In this document: positions 43,485 to 53,169 of the stretch, one piece after another
How the letters are laid out: every line of letters begins with the position of its first letter
Position numbering within the stretch: the stretch's first letter is position 1
NCBI RefSeq assembly: GCF_027533625.1
Contig: NZ_JAQAGZ010000018.1
Coordinates: 124,001-188,000, forward strand
Direction: 5' to 3'
DNA length: 64,000 bases
Origin: Paenibacillus gyeongsangnamensis
Lineage (GTDB): Bacteria; Bacillota; Bacilli; Paenibacillales; NBRC-103111
Notes under the pieces: model-generated
What the model was told of the DNA's origin: nothing
Seen by the model: the letters and a program-made list of their open reading frames with translations, nothing else
The model's database searches: none
Program-made: the position numbers and the translations under genes

Positions 43485-45059
43485 ATGAACTTATTCCGGA
43501 AAAAGTTCGGAGCCCTGATTCAATCCCGGCAGCGGCCCGCTGCGGGCGAACAGGAGGACACGGCTCCCCTGCAGGCGCTCTCCCTCCATTTAAACGACAA
43601 TCTGCAGCAGCTTCAAACCCTGTTTAAAGATTGCTCGGATGTCCGCTTCCATTCGTTTCTGATCGGCGGCTCTTTGAATGCGCTGCTGGTCTATATCGAG
43701 GGCATATGCGATATCGAGCTGATTGATCAGCACGTCCTTGCTCCGCTCCTGATGAGACAAGATACGGCGGAACCGAGTATCGAAGACCTGATGAACAACA
43801 TTCCCGTGTCGAATACCAGAACGGTCCTAACCTTTCAAGGGATGACGAATGAGATTATGTCAGGCCATCCCGTGCTGTTAGCCGATCGAATCAGCCAGGC
43901 CATTGTGATCGGCGCAACCAAATTGGAAAAGCGGGCCATTGAAGAGCCTTCGGCCGAGTCGGTCGTCCGCGGTCCCCGGGAAGGATTCACGGAAGCACTG
44001 AACGTGAATACTTCTCTGCTGCGCAAGATCATCAAGAGCCCGGCTCTCAAGATGAAGTCCGTCACCATTGGACGGTATACCCAAACCAAGACGATCATTG
44101 CGTATATCGAAGGGATCGTGCAGCCCTCTCTGATTGATGAAATGGAGCAGCGCATCAAGCGCATTGACATTGACGGGGTGCTGGAGAGCTCATATGTGGA
44201 AGAGCTGATCGTAGATAATCCGTACTCCGTGTTCCCTCAACTAATGTCGACGGAACGCCCCGATGTGGTCAGTGCCAATTTGCTCGAAGGCCGTGCCGTT
44301 CTTCTTGTCGACGGTTCTCCGTTCGCTTTAATCGCGCCGATTTCGATATTCTCGCTCCTGCAATCGCCGGAGGATTATTACGCAGGGTTCTGGGCGGGTT
44401 CGCTCATCCGCTGGCTGCGGTATTTGTTCATAATCATTGCGCTCACGATCCCGTCCGCGTACGTAGCGATCCTTACGTTTCATCAGGAAATGGTCCCTAC
44501 GAAGCTGCTTCTCAGCATCGCCAAATCCCGCGAGGAAATTCCGTTCCCGGCTCTTGTAGAGGCGCTTCTCATGGAAGTGACCTTCGAGGCGCTCCGCGAA
44601 GCGGGCCTGCGGCTGCCCAAGCAAGTGGGAGCAGCCGTCAGCATCGTAGGGGCCTTGGTCATTGGTCAGGCAGCCATTGCTGCAGGGCTTGTGTCCGCTC
44701 CCATGGTCATGGTGGTCGCAATGACGGGGATCGCCTCGTTTACGATCCCCCGCTACAGCCTAGGAATCTCGGTAAGACTTCTCCGATTTCCGCTGATGTT
44801 CCTGGCCGGCATGATGGGTCTGCTCGGTCTCATGCTGGGGATCATCACTATGTTCGTACACCTCAGTACGCTTCGCTCCTTTGGGGTGCCTTATTTGACG
44901 CCGCTGGCTCCGATGAGCCGAAACTTGCTTAATATGCTGGTTAGGGTGCCTATATGGATGAGAAACACCCGGCCCCACTTGACAGGAAATAGCACAAACC
45001 TTCAAAGGCAGGCCGCCGGACTTAAGCCGGGACCTCGGCAAGGGAATGAACCGACATGA
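43485..45059 (+). CDS. Spore germinant receptor A subunit (GerAA/GerKA family)
   Basis: 524 residues. An N-terminal soluble domain of ~290 residues is followed by about five membrane segments (from RYLFIIIALTIPSAYVAI on). Signature stretches include NIPVSNTRTVLTFQGMTNEI and GPREGFTEALNVNTSLLRKIIKSPALK, diagnostic for GerA-type A subunits. It sits in the inner spore membrane with B and C subunits and takes part in nutrient sensing and ion release at germination. It is first in an operon A-B-B-C-D and overlaps the first B gene by 4 bp. A forespore (sigma G) promoter is expected, but I did not find a convincing one. Confidence 0.94.
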   Translation: MNLFRKKFGALIQSRQRPAAGEQEDTAPLQALSLHLNDNLQQLQTLFKDCSDVRFHSFLIGGSLNALLVYIEGICDIELIDQHVLAPLLMRQDTAEPSIEDLMNNIPVSNTRTVLTFQGMTNEIMSGHPVLLADRISQAIVIGATKLEKRAIEEPSAESVVRGPREGFTEALNVNTSLLRKIIKSPALKMKSVTIGRYTQTKTIIAYIEGIVQPSLIDEMEQRIKRIDIDGVLESSYVEELIVDNPYSVFPQLMSTERPDVVSANLLEGRAVLLVDGSPFALIAPISIFSLLQSPEDYYAGFWAGSLIRWLRYLFIIIALTIPSAYVAILTFHQEMVPTKLLLSIAKSREEIPFPALVEALLMEVTFEALREAGLRLPKQVGAAVSIVGALVIGQAAIAAGLVSAPMVMVVAMTGIASFTIPRYSLGISVRLLRFPLMFLAGMMGLLGLMLGIITMFVHLSTLRSFGVPYLTPLAPMSRNLLNMLVRVPIWMRNTRPHLTGNSTNLQRQAAGLKPGPRQGNEPT

Positions 45060-46156
45060 TCGATAAAGAACGAATCACCGGCTTTCAAATCGGCATGCTC
45101 ATGTATCCGACACTTCTCGCTACAGGCATTTTGAGCGTGCCGTCGATCACAGCCAAACATGCGGACAGAGACTTGTGGCTCTCTCCGGTATGGGCTTCGC
45201 TCATCGGTTATACGCTGGTCTTGGCCATCTTCCAGCTTCATCGGCGTTACCCGAGAAAAACGATCATCGAGGTCGGCGAGCTTGTACTCGGCTCCGCCTT
45301 AGGTAAGCTCTTCGGCATCTTATTCCTGTTCGAGCAGCTGCATGATACCTCCTTCGTGCTGAGGGAGTACGGGGAATTCGTCGTCGGCCACTTCCTGACG
45401 CGCACCCCTACCGTCGTAACCATGCTCTGTCTCATCATCGTCTGCTCCTTTGCGCTGCGCGGCAGAGTGGAAGTAATCGCAAGATGCGCCCAGATCTTCG
45501 TGCCGTTATTCGCCTTCTTCCTGCTGCTTATCGCGGTTCTTCTGACGCCGGAGTATGAGTTCAGAAATCTGCTTCCTGTCCTGGAGGAAGGGGTTCATCG
45601 TTCGATCCGCGGCTCCTTTACCCCAATGAACTGGTTCTGCGACTTTGTTTACGTCTCTTTTCTGCTGCCCTCCATATCCGAACGGGATAAAGGACTGAAG
45701 TGGAGCTTGGTGTCGGTAACCATGATTACCTTGACCATGATCGTTACCAACGTATCTATTATGATGCTGTTCGGCCAGGCCACGGCCGGCATTAATTATC
45801 CGGTAATGGTGGCAGCGCGGTTCATCAGTCTGGCTGATTTTGTTGAACATGCGGAAGCCATTTTGATGGCCATCTGGGTGATGGTTATATTTATCAAAGT
45901 ATGCATTTACTACTACGCGTCCGTACTTATCGTATCCCAGCTGTTCAAGCTGCCCGATTACCGTTCCGTCATATTTCCGGTCGGCTTGACCCTGATCCCG
46001 CTAAGCGTCTGGGTTTCGCCCAATGTGCAGTCGATGGGATATTTCTTCGAGAGCATAGGCGTATTCTACTTTCTCTCCGTCAAGTTTGCGATGCCGGTGC
46101 TGCTTCTCGCAGTCGCTATGGCCCGACATCCGATGCGCCCGAGTCCGATGAGCTAG
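45056..46156 (+). CDS. Spore germinant receptor B subunit, first copy
   Basis: 366-residue membrane protein of the GerAB/APC-like transporter family with about ten membrane segments. Characteristic parts are the opening ITGFQIGMLMYPTLLATGIL, DRDLWLSPVWASLIGY and LRGRVEVIARCAQIF. B subunits form the nutrient-binding pocket. It overlaps the A gene by 4 bp and is followed by a second, different B subunit. Confidence 0.94.
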   Translation: MIDKERITGFQIGMLMYPTLLATGILSVPSITAKHADRDLWLSPVWASLIGYTLVLAIFQLHRRYPRKTIIEVGELVLGSALGKLFGILFLFEQLHDTSFVLREYGEFVVGHFLTRTPTVVTMLCLIIVCSFALRGRVEVIARCAQIFVPLFAFFLLLIAVLLTPEYEFRNLLPVLEEGVHRSIRGSFTPMNWFCDFVYVSFLLPSISERDKGLKWSLVSVTMITLTMIVTNVSIMMLFGQATAGINYPVMVAARFISLADFVEHAEAILMAIWVMVIFIKVCIYYYASVLIVSQLFKLPDYRSVIFPVGLTLIPLSVWVSPNVQSMGYFFESIGVFYFLSVKFAMPVLLLAVAMARHPMRPSPMS

Positions 46157-46181
46157 AAGAGGTTAGAGGAGGTAGCAGCGT

Positions 46182-47288
46182 TTGGAAAAGAAAGCCAAAA
46201 TATCCGCTTTTCAATTGGCCATGATCATGTATCCGACCATTGTGGTCACCGCCATACTTCTACTGCCTTCCATGATCGCCAAGTTTGCCCACCGGGACAT
46301 GTGGCTGTCACCGATCTGGGCGGCCTCCGGCGGAGTCTTCATCGTCTGGGTATGCTACCGGCTGCATCAGCTGTATCCCGGGCAATCCATGATTCAGTAC
46401 GCCCAGCACATTATCGGCCGGATTCCGGGCAAGGCGGTCGGGGTTATTCTCCTCCTCTTTTTCCTGCAGCTGAACGGTTATATAATCCGTGAGTTCGGGG
46501 AGTTCATGATCAGCCTCTTTTTCCCGAAAACGCCGATTCTTGTCGTGATGGGCAGTATCGTGCTCGTTGCGGCTTACGCCGTTCGCGGAGGCATGGAGGT
46601 GCTCGGAAGATGCGCCAGCGTGTTCGCTCCGATGGTGCTGATCCTGTTCCTGATGCTCCTGGTTCTGCTTATTCCGAACATGAAGCCGAGAAATTGGCTG
46701 CCGTGTCTGGAGAACGGAATCCAGCCTACGCTGATCGGCGCGATCGTGCCGATGGGAGGATGGTTCGGGGAGTTCTGCCTCGTCTCCTTTCTGTTTCCCG
46801 CACTCAAGGAAGGGGAACGGGGATTCAAGTGGAGCCTCCTTACCGTACTCTTCGTGACGCTCACGATGGTGATCACCAATTTGGCCACGCTATCCATTTA
46901 CGGAAATTTGATGGAATCGATCCATTTCCCGGTCATACTGGCCTCGCGATATGTACAGCTGGCCGACTTCATCGAGCATGTGGAATCCCTTGTGATGGCC
47001 ATTTGGATTCTCGGCGTATTTGTAAAAGTCTCCATGTTCTTATACGCCGCCGTCGTCGGCACAGCGGAATGGCTGAACCTTTCGGATTATAGGCTGCTGG
47101 TCCTGCCGGTAGCGCTGATCTGCCTTCCTCTCAGCGTATGGCTGGCTCCGAATCTTCAAGGGCTCAGTTATGCCATCAGTACATCCGGCACGTTCTATTA
47201 CGCCACCGTGCAGTATTTGATCCCGACCGTGCTGCTGATCACCGCCATGATCCGGAGCGGCAAAAAGCCTAAAGCGAAGGGGGTCTGA
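46182..47288 (+). CDS. Spore germinant receptor B subunit, second copy
   Basis: 368 residues, TTG start behind AGGAGGTAG. Clearly homologous to the preceding B subunit (SAFQLAMIMYPTIVVTAILL, HRDMWLSPIWAASGG, VRGGMEVLGRCASVF) but diverged throughout, so the tandem pair is an old duplication. Two B subunits in one operon would allow receptors that share A and C but differ in ligand, as known for some GerB/GerK-type systems. It is 25 bp after the first B gene. Confidence 0.93.
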   Translation: MEKKAKISAFQLAMIMYPTIVVTAILLLPSMIAKFAHRDMWLSPIWAASGGVFIVWVCYRLHQLYPGQSMIQYAQHIIGRIPGKAVGVILLLFFLQLNGYIIREFGEFMISLFFPKTPILVVMGSIVLVAAYAVRGGMEVLGRCASVFAPMVLILFLMLLVLLIPNMKPRNWLPCLENGIQPTLIGAIVPMGGWFGEFCLVSFLFPALKEGERGFKWSLLTVLFVTLTMVITNLATLSIYGNLMESIHFPVILASRYVQLADFIEHVESLVMAIWILGVFVKVSMFLYAAVVGTAEWLNLSDYRLLVLPVALICLPLSVWLAPNLQGLSYAISTSGTFYYATVQYLIPTVLLITAMIRSGKKPKAKGV

Positions 47289-47291
47289 AGG

Positions 47292-48509
47292 GTGTGCACT
47301 CCACCGCTTCGCAGAGCAAGCAAATTTCTGAAGACCGTCATCTGCGGGCTCCTGTTCTTGCAGTGTACCGGCTGCTGGGACCGGCTGGAAGTCAACGATC
47401 TCGCGATTATTTTGGCGGCAGGCCTTGATCAGGGCAAAGGGAATTTACTCGAGCTCTCGGTCCAGGTGTACATTCCGGGCCCTCCCTCAGGAGGCGACCA
47501 ATCGGGGATGGGCAGCACAAGCAAGACAGGCGGCGGGAAAACCTTGGTCCGGTCGGCGGAAGGCACTACGTTTGCCGATGCCGTGTCGAAGCTGCAGGAG
47601 AAGCTTCCGCGCCGCATCTTTTGGGGCCATGACGATACCTTTATCTTCAGCGACGAAGTAGCAAAAGGGGACATTCGCGAACATATCGACTTTATCATGC
47701 GGGCTCCGGCCCCCCGCGAGCGGGCGAATGTATTTATTTCCAAAGGTCCGGTCAAGGATGTGCTGGCGCTGGTCCCGCCCTTGGAGAAGAGCACGGCGGA
47801 AGTGCTCCGGGAACTGGCCAAAGGGCAGACCGGACTTAAGGTGTCGGTGAAGGATTTAGCGGAGATGATGATCGGCGACGCCCAGGCGGCCGCCCTTCCC
47901 TTGATCCGTATCCTTCCGGCGGAGCCGGGAACGAATCCTAAACAAACGGTCGCCTATATTCACGGTTCGGCAGTTATTAAGAAGGGCAGGATGATCGGAA
48001 CGATTAACGATCGTACGACCAGAGGCTTGCTGTGGCTAAGGGATGAAGTCAAGACGGCTACCGTTACGATTAAACCGGAGGAGGGGCCGGGTTATGTTAC
48101 GTTGACCCTGTTAAGAAGCTGGACGCAATTGGTTCCGCGGATCGACGGCGACCGCTGGAGCATGACGGTCAAGCTCGAAACCGAAGACGATGTCGTTCAG
48201 AATACGACCAACATCAGTTTAGTGGATCCCGAAGTAACGGAGCGTATGGAGAATCAACTGGAGGCCGAGATTGCCAAACGGGTGCGGACGGCTCTTGTGC
48301 AGCCCCAGACGCAATTGAACGCGGATATCTTCGGCTTTGCGGAGGCCTTCCACCGGAAGTATCCGAAGGAGTGGAAAAAAGCGAAGGACCGCTGGGACGA
48401 GATCTTCCCTAAGGTCGAGGTAACGATCGTAGCCCGAAGCAAAATTTTGCGTACCGGTCTTGCCAGCGTCAATACCGTCAAACCGAAAGAAGAGGTGAAG
48501 AAAAAGTGA
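47292..48509 (+). CDS. Spore germinant receptor C subunit lipoprotein (Ger(x)C)
   Basis: 405 residues, GTG start at 47292, 3 bp after the B gene. The signal ends in LQCTGC, giving lipid-modified Cys28, followed by WDRLEVNDLAIILAAGLD, the hallmark of GerC proteins. The mature domain includes RRIFWGHDDTFIFSDEVA. It anchors on the outer face of the inner spore membrane and is required for receptor function. It overlaps the next small gene by 4 bp. Confidence 0.94.
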   Translation: MCTPPLRRASKFLKTVICGLLFLQCTGCWDRLEVNDLAIILAAGLDQGKGNLLELSVQVYIPGPPSGGDQSGMGSTSKTGGGKTLVRSAEGTTFADAVSKLQEKLPRRIFWGHDDTFIFSDEVAKGDIREHIDFIMRAPAPRERANVFISKGPVKDVLALVPPLEKSTAEVLRELAKGQTGLKVSVKDLAEMMIGDAQAAALPLIRILPAEPGTNPKQTVAYIHGSAVIKKGRMIGTINDRTTRGLLWLRDEVKTATVTIKPEEGPGYVTLTLLRSWTQLVPRIDGDRWSMTVKLETEDDVVQNTTNISLVDPEVTERMENQLEAEIAKRVRTALVQPQTQLNADIFGFAEAFHRKYPKEWKKAKDRWDEIFPKVEVTIVARSKILRTGLASVNTVKPKEEVKKK

Positions 48510-48730
48510 GATGGGGTTCCTTTATCGTCATCACGCTGCTCGTGATCGCCATCTTCCTCTACGAGCGGCCCCATATGAAAGACTACTCGAAAAAAGAGAA
48601 AAGGGCGCTCGCTTCGCTCACAGTGACGGGCTGGCTGCTGACCCTGCTGCTTGTGCTCTTCCCCGACCTCCCGGGACCTACTCAGCTGATACAGTTCATC
48701 TACCATCCGCTCGGCAAGCTGCTGGAGTAA
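48506..48730 (+). CDS. Small two-helix germination protein (receptor D subunit type)
   Basis: 74 residues with a GTG start overlapping gerC. Two membrane helices (SFIVITLLVIAIFLY and LTVTGWLLTLLLVLFPDL) separated by a charged loop. Short two-helix proteins encoded at the end of ger operons are known as D subunits that modulate germination in Bacillus. Size, topology and position fit. No terminator is obvious before the convergent MFS gene. Confidence 0.75.
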   Translation: MRWGSFIVITLLVIAIFLYERPHMKDYSKKEKRALASLTVTGWLLTLLLVLFPDLPGPTQLIQFIYHPLGKLLE

Positions 48731-48776
48731 GCTTGACGGGAGGGGGCCAAGGGACCGGGCCGAGCAACCGCCGCCG

Positions 48777-49999
48777 TTAAACGCTCCGTTCGGGTGACTC
48801 CGGTTCTTCCGCGGAGCGGAAGCGTTCTTTGCCAAAGAACAGATAGAACAGCAGGGATATGATCGAATATACCACCGCCGTGATGGTAAACGTATAGGCG
48901 TAGCCGTAGTAGGGACCCCAGCGCGATACAAGCCCGGTGGAGATCGGTGCGGCGATGAACCAGCCCAAATTAAACATCGCTTCTCCCGAGCTTGAGGCCA
49001 GTCCGCGCAAGGAACGGTCGACATATTTCATTTTGACCGTGTTATAGAACGGGTTCGCCGCATTCATGAGCGCCTGCCGGAACAAATAGCCGGCGCTCGC
49101 CAGATAGAAGTTCGTGGTGTATCCCGTGAGCAGCAGGAACGGGATGGAGCTGAGCTGAAGCAGCACGACGGCCTTGGCTTCTCCGATCCTCCGCGAGATG
49201 GCCGGACCTAATAGATAGGCCAGAGCCGTGGCTCCTTGTCCGAGCGAAACGACAACCCCGATGACGGTCTTGGAAACCTCGAACCGGTCGGCAAAATACA
49301 CGTTCAGATAGGGTACGACCATGCCTCCCGCCGTCGAGGAGAGCAGCCCGAGCAGCGCGAACAGGCCGATGACCTGCAGGGAGGATTTATGGCGCTTTGC
49401 CGCCTCCCGCAGGGGCATAGGCTCTCGGGTTACGCTCTTTGGAGCCATTCCCCCGTCATCCGAATACATCAATACGGGAATAAGCCCGAGCGCGGCGATG
49501 CCGACCCCGATCAGGAGCGTAATCTGCAGGCTCAGCACTTCCCCGAGACCGAAGCCGAACTGCAGCGTATCGCCGAGATAGCCGCCGAGGACGTTCCCGA
49601 TCACGCTTGCGAGCATCGTAAGCGCGAGGTTGAAGCTGAACAGATGCACCCGCCGCCCAGGAAAGCGGTCGCCGTCAGCGCATGCTCTCCTACGAGCAGC
49701 GACCGAGCCGTTAAGGCGGCCAGCACGCAAAAGAGCCCGAACGGGATGACCCGCTTCGGTCCGAATTTGTCATTCAAGATGCCCGCAGGAATCAGAACGA
49801 TGGCGGAGGCTATGGCCGTCATCCCTACCAGATGGCCTACCATCGTTTGCTCGTATCCCATGGACTTCACATATAAATTGTAAACGAGACCGAACATCCC
49901 GATCCCGAGGTTCCATACGAAGTTAAAGAGAAGAAAGAGCCGGATGTTGCGGCTATATTGAAGCAGCTGCAGCTTCCATTCATGGATTAACGTAGTCAT
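48777..49999 (-). pseudogene. MFS transporter split by a frameshift
   Basis: The first ~115 codons from ATG 49999 (NIRLFLLFNFVWNLGIGMFG, NDKFGPKRVIPFGL, GEHALTATAFLGG) are one frame. The rest (VHLFSFNLALTMLASVIGNVLGG to the C-terminus at 48777) is another. They join near 49650-49665 in a G-rich stretch. Together they make a normal ~405-residue, 12-helix major facilitator with the usual motif A after helix 2. A one-base indel in the GGCGGCGGG run, biological or a sequencing error, would explain it. Substrate unknown. Confidence 0.82.
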
Positions 50000-50157
50000 G
50001 TCCTAAGATTAACCGATTTGCGCCAAGAGTGGAATATCTTTTTTGACTAATGGTAAATAACATTAAATCCTTTACAATACCCGCTATATTCTTAACGGCA
50101 CAAGCATTATATAATAGAAAGGAAATTACTTTCGTCATAGGCGGGTAGATCTAACCC

Positions 50158-50805
50158 ATGGAACAAACCTTTATGAAGCTCATCGGGGAATTCGGTTATC
50201 TGGGTATTTTTGCGGCACTATCGCTGGGCATTATCGGACTTCCGTTTCCCGACGAAATCCTGATGACTTTCGTAGGATACATGGTTCATCAAGGGATGCT
50301 CTCCTACGAGCTGTCGCTGCTCAGCGCCTGTCTCGGCGCCATCTGCGGAGTTTCGGTCAGTTATTTCCTCGGGATGAAGCTGGGGCTTCCTTTTCTCCGC
50401 AAGGTCGGACCCTATATCTTTATCACCGCCGACAAAATCGAGAAGTCGCAGGTGCTGTTTCAAAAATACGGCTTCTTCTTAATCTTCGTAAGCTATTACG
50501 TTACGGGACTCCGGCATATCGCCGCTTATTTGGCCGGGATCTCGAGAATGAAATTCCGGTATTATATGCTGGTAGCCTATACGGGGGCGTCTCTTTGGTG
50601 CTTCGTCTTCATTACGGCAGGCAAGATCTTGGGCAATCATTGGCGGAGGATGCAGGAATTCATGGACCAGATCGGAGTTTTCGTTCCCACTCTGATCGCC
50701 GTGATGGTGATTGCGGCCTTGGTGGCGTTCAAGATCAAGCGCAGCAAGGCGAAGCGGAAGGAGTCGGAGACGGAGCAGCAGGGAGGCGGGTCGATGGAGG
50801 CGTGA
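50158..50805 (+). CDS. DedA-family membrane protein (second copy)
   Basis: 215 residues with the DedA signature GLPFPDEILMTFVGYMV and SYYVTGLRHIAAYLAGISRM, several membrane helices and a long basic, then acidic/Gln C-terminal tail (KIKRSKAKRKESETEQQ). It shares the G-[ML]-P-[IF]-P-D-E motif and domain plan with the protein at 17849 but is quite diverged. It stands alone, with a TATAAT-like element about 50 bp upstream, and ends before a hairpin at 50851. Confidence 0.88.
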   Translation: MEQTFMKLIGEFGYLGIFAALSLGIIGLPFPDEILMTFVGYMVHQGMLSYELSLLSACLGAICGVSVSYFLGMKLGLPFLRKVGPYIFITADKIEKSQVLFQKYGFFLIFVSYYVTGLRHIAAYLAGISRMKFRYYMLVAYTGASLWCFVFITAGKILGNHWRRMQEFMDQIGVFVPTLIAVMVIAALVAFKIKRSKAKRKESETEQQGGGSMEA

Positions 50806-50850
50806 GAGATTGATGGCAAACCCGCTTAACCCCTCGCAGGATAACCGGCA

Positions 50851-50879
50851 AAAAGGATCTGCCCTGCGGCAGATCCTTT
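50851..50879. terminator. Bidirectional terminator after the second DedA gene
   Basis: AAAGGATCTGCC pairs with GGCAGATCCTTT across a short loop. It lies 45 bp after the plus-strand stop and 14 bp past the minus-strand stop at 50893. Confidence 0.8.
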
Positions 50880-50892
50880 CGGCTTCACATCT

Positions 50893-51700
50893 TTAATGGT
50901 CCATAACGGAGCCGTCGACATGCAGTCTGGTTTTAAAAGCCCGCGGCTTGAACGGATATTTCTCTTCCGCTCTTTCCGCCAATTCGATTCCGATACCCGG
51001 TGCATCCGGAATGAGCAAATACCCGTTCTCCAGCGTGACGACGCTTTTGACAATCTCGTTCTTGGGCGCTTCATTCTCTCCGATCGGATATTCTTGAATC
51101 GCGAAATTCGGAATGCACGCCGCCAGCTGAATGCAGGCTGCCGTACTCACCGGACTGAGCGGATTATGAGGCACCACCTGCACGTCGAACGCTTCGGCTA
51201 ATGCCGCAATTTTCTTGGCGCCCGTCAGGCCCCCTACAATACACACGTCCGGACGCACAAACTGGACGGCGTTGCGTCTAAGCAGCATGGCGAACTCTTG
51301 AGGCGTATGGAGTCTTTCTCCTGTGGCGATAGGGATGTTGATATGCTCCGCAATATAGGCCATCGAGTCCAAATTATCCGGCTTCGTCGGATCCTCGAAG
51401 AAATAAGGCCGGAACGGTTCGATGGCGTTAGCCAGCACGATGGCGTCCGCCGGACTTAACCGCCGGTGAATCTCGATGCACAAATCCACCTCGTCCCCCA
51501 CCGCTTTCCGATACTGTCTTACCCGGTCGACGGCGCGGTTGATCATCTGCGCATTCGATTCGAACGGAGTCACTGTCCCCCGGGGCAGATCGAGTGCCCC
51601 CGAGAAGCTGATAGACGGGAACGCCGTAATATTTGCCCGCAATGTCCCACAATGCAATATCTATGGCGCTAAGCGCGCCCATGATTCCAATATACACCAA
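50893..51700 (-). pseudogene. Enolase-superfamily (galactonate dehydratase-like) gene, truncated and internally broken
   Basis: One frame begins IMGALSAIDIALWDIAGKYY, GVPVYQLLGG, a stretch that normally lies about 100 residues into mandelate-racemase/galactonate-dehydratase proteins, so the N-terminal capping domain is gone. Another frame then gives a barrel from NRAVDRVRQYRKAVGDEVDL through ATGERLHTPQEF and the end VDGSVMDH. The segment that should carry the catalytic lysines between them is missing or scrambled. It is a dead gene at the edge of the A+T-rich island. Confidence 0.8.
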
Positions 51701-51761
51701 TGAAAAGACAAGCCTGATGGGATAACTTTGGATCGGTTTGCTTTTTTTTCAGGTGGGCCCG

Positions 51762-51950
51762 TCAGCGCCAACTTACCGGTTTCGTCTGCACTTTGGTATG
51801 GAACATTTTTTGCAGGAGGTTCTTCTTTTGTTTCTGTTCCAAAATCCTTTTGACCCCATAGATAAGCAGCCTGGGTCTTAGCTCATCCTCATAGCTTAAT
51901 TGCTGAAGTTCTTTATAAAAATGCTCATTCACATGGGCTATGGTCTTCAC
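51762..51950 (-). CDS. Possible 62-residue protein, unrecognised
   Basis: GTG-started ORF with a charged, helical sequence (NEHFYKELQQLSYEDELRPR, ILEQKQKKNLLQKMF). No strong ribosome site, no membrane segment. Codon composition is A+T-rich like the island. It may be the remnant of a larger gene. Confidence 0.25.
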   Translation of the reverse strand: MKTIAHVNEHFYKELQQLSYEDELRPRLLIYGVKRILEQKQKKNLLQKMFHTKVQTKPVSWR

Positions 51951-52160
51951 ACTCGTTCACATGTACTCCATTCTATGTAATGTAATGTTCTTCTAGATGA
52001 TTGAAATTGCAAGAAAAGTCGAGTGTTTCATGGACTGGCACTAAAGCTTATTCCTGTATAATCGCCCTAAAAGCACTCAGCAGGACACTAACAAATAGAA
52101 TTCGATGATCCACAAAGGATTCAGACTATTGATCATCAAAAATCCCCCATTAGACAAAAA

Positions 52161-52415
52161 AATCACTCTTAGAGTGATTCCAGGCTGTAGAGAGACCCAT
52201 AAAATAGAGAAATTTGCCCTGGTACTCCGGTGGGGTATCCCCCTCCGGCCGCTGTTGTTATCGGAAAATGTTCAATTTATTCGCTATGCAGCGGTCATTT
52301 TCCGATAACAAAGGCGGGTGCTATCGCTCCTACAGGGGATACCCCACAATACTACCTTTTGCATTTTTCTCCATAACCGGGTTTCTCGTCAATTTGAAAT
52401 CACTCTTAGAGTGTT
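52161..52415. repeat. Palindromic element B, copy 3, inserted in the dacF-like terminator
   Basis: The element core is about 52180-52397, with the same arms as copies 1 and 2 (GAGAGACCC / GGGTTTCTC, GGGGTATCCCC / GGGATACCCCAC, TTATCGGAAAATG / CATTTTCCGATAA). It lies between two copies of a hairpin, AATCACTCTTAGAGTGATT at 52161-52179 and AATCACTCTTAGAGTGTT at 52398-52415. The left copy, read on the minus strand, is followed by TTTTTTT. So the element split the carboxypeptidase terminator from the gene and left a stem copy on each side. The right copy overlaps the gene's stop codon. Confidence 0.82.
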
Positions 52416-53169
52416 ACAGGGATGACAGAGCAAAATCCAACAGCTCGATTAATTCCCGATTTCTTTTCCGTGCTGTAGGTTCGCCCATGACGATGGCAAT
52501 CACTCGGGCATTTTGTCTTTTCGCTGTTGCGGTAAGACAGTATTTGGCTTTTGGTGTGGTTCCGGTCTTTAAGCCGTCAACACCCCTATAACTTCCTAGC
52601 AAGGTGTTCGTATTTTTCAACATCATTCGTCGTCGACGATTGCTTTGGATCCTTGCGTATCTCAATGCGGTTAACTTTAGAATTTTCTTATGTCTAAGAA
52701 GCGTTTTAGACATGATAAGCATGTCATACGCACAGGAAAAATGATTTTTATGATCCATTCCGTGCGAATTTACGAAATGCGTATTGGCTAGGCCTAGTGC
52801 CTTCGCTTTGTTGTTCATAAGCTTAACGAAGCTGGCTTCGGTACCTGCCATATGCTCCGCCAACGTGACCGCCGCATCGTTGCCCGAAACAAGAACAATT
52901 CCTTTGAGCAAATCCCAGAGCTGCAAAACTTCCCCCGGTCTTAAGAATAGACTTGAGCCTCTTGTTGATGCTGCATGTCTGGAAACGGTAACCCGATCGG
53001 TTACTTTCATTTTTCCGTATCGTAGCCTTTCCATAGCAAGGAGTAATGTCATGATCTTTGTCATGCTGGCGGGGGGCAGCTTCTTGAAGGGATGCTTTTT
53101 AAACAAAATTTTACCCGTATCCACGTTAGCCGCGATAGCCGATTTGGCAAACTGAGCGTACTTCATCAT
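52414..53169 (-). CDS. D-alanyl-D-alanine carboxypeptidase (penicillin-binding protein, S11 family)
   Basis: 251 residues. All three active-site motifs are present: SMTK with nucleophile Ser35 and Lys38, SGN at 95-97 and KTG at 201-203. The core is complete but begins almost at the first motif strand: there is no signal peptide and no C-terminal membrane-anchor domain, both normal for DacA/DacF. The protein as encoded may stay in the cytoplasm or be exported by another route. Its start overlaps the MurF-like gene stop by 4 bp. Base composition is A+T-richer than the flanking chromosome, suggesting transfer. Confidence 0.85.
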   Translation of the reverse strand: MMKYAQFAKSAIAANVDTGKILFKKHPFKKLPPASMTKIMTLLLAMERLRYGKMKVTDRVTVSRHAASTRGSSLFLRPGEVLQLWDLLKGIVLVSGNDAAVTLAEHMAGTEASFVKLMNNKAKALGLANTHFVNSHGMDHKNHFSCAYDMLIMSKTLLRHKKILKLTALRYARIQSNRRRRMMLKNTNTLLGSYRGVDGLKTGTTPKAKYCLTATAKRQNARVIAIVMGEPTARKRNRELIELLDFALSSL

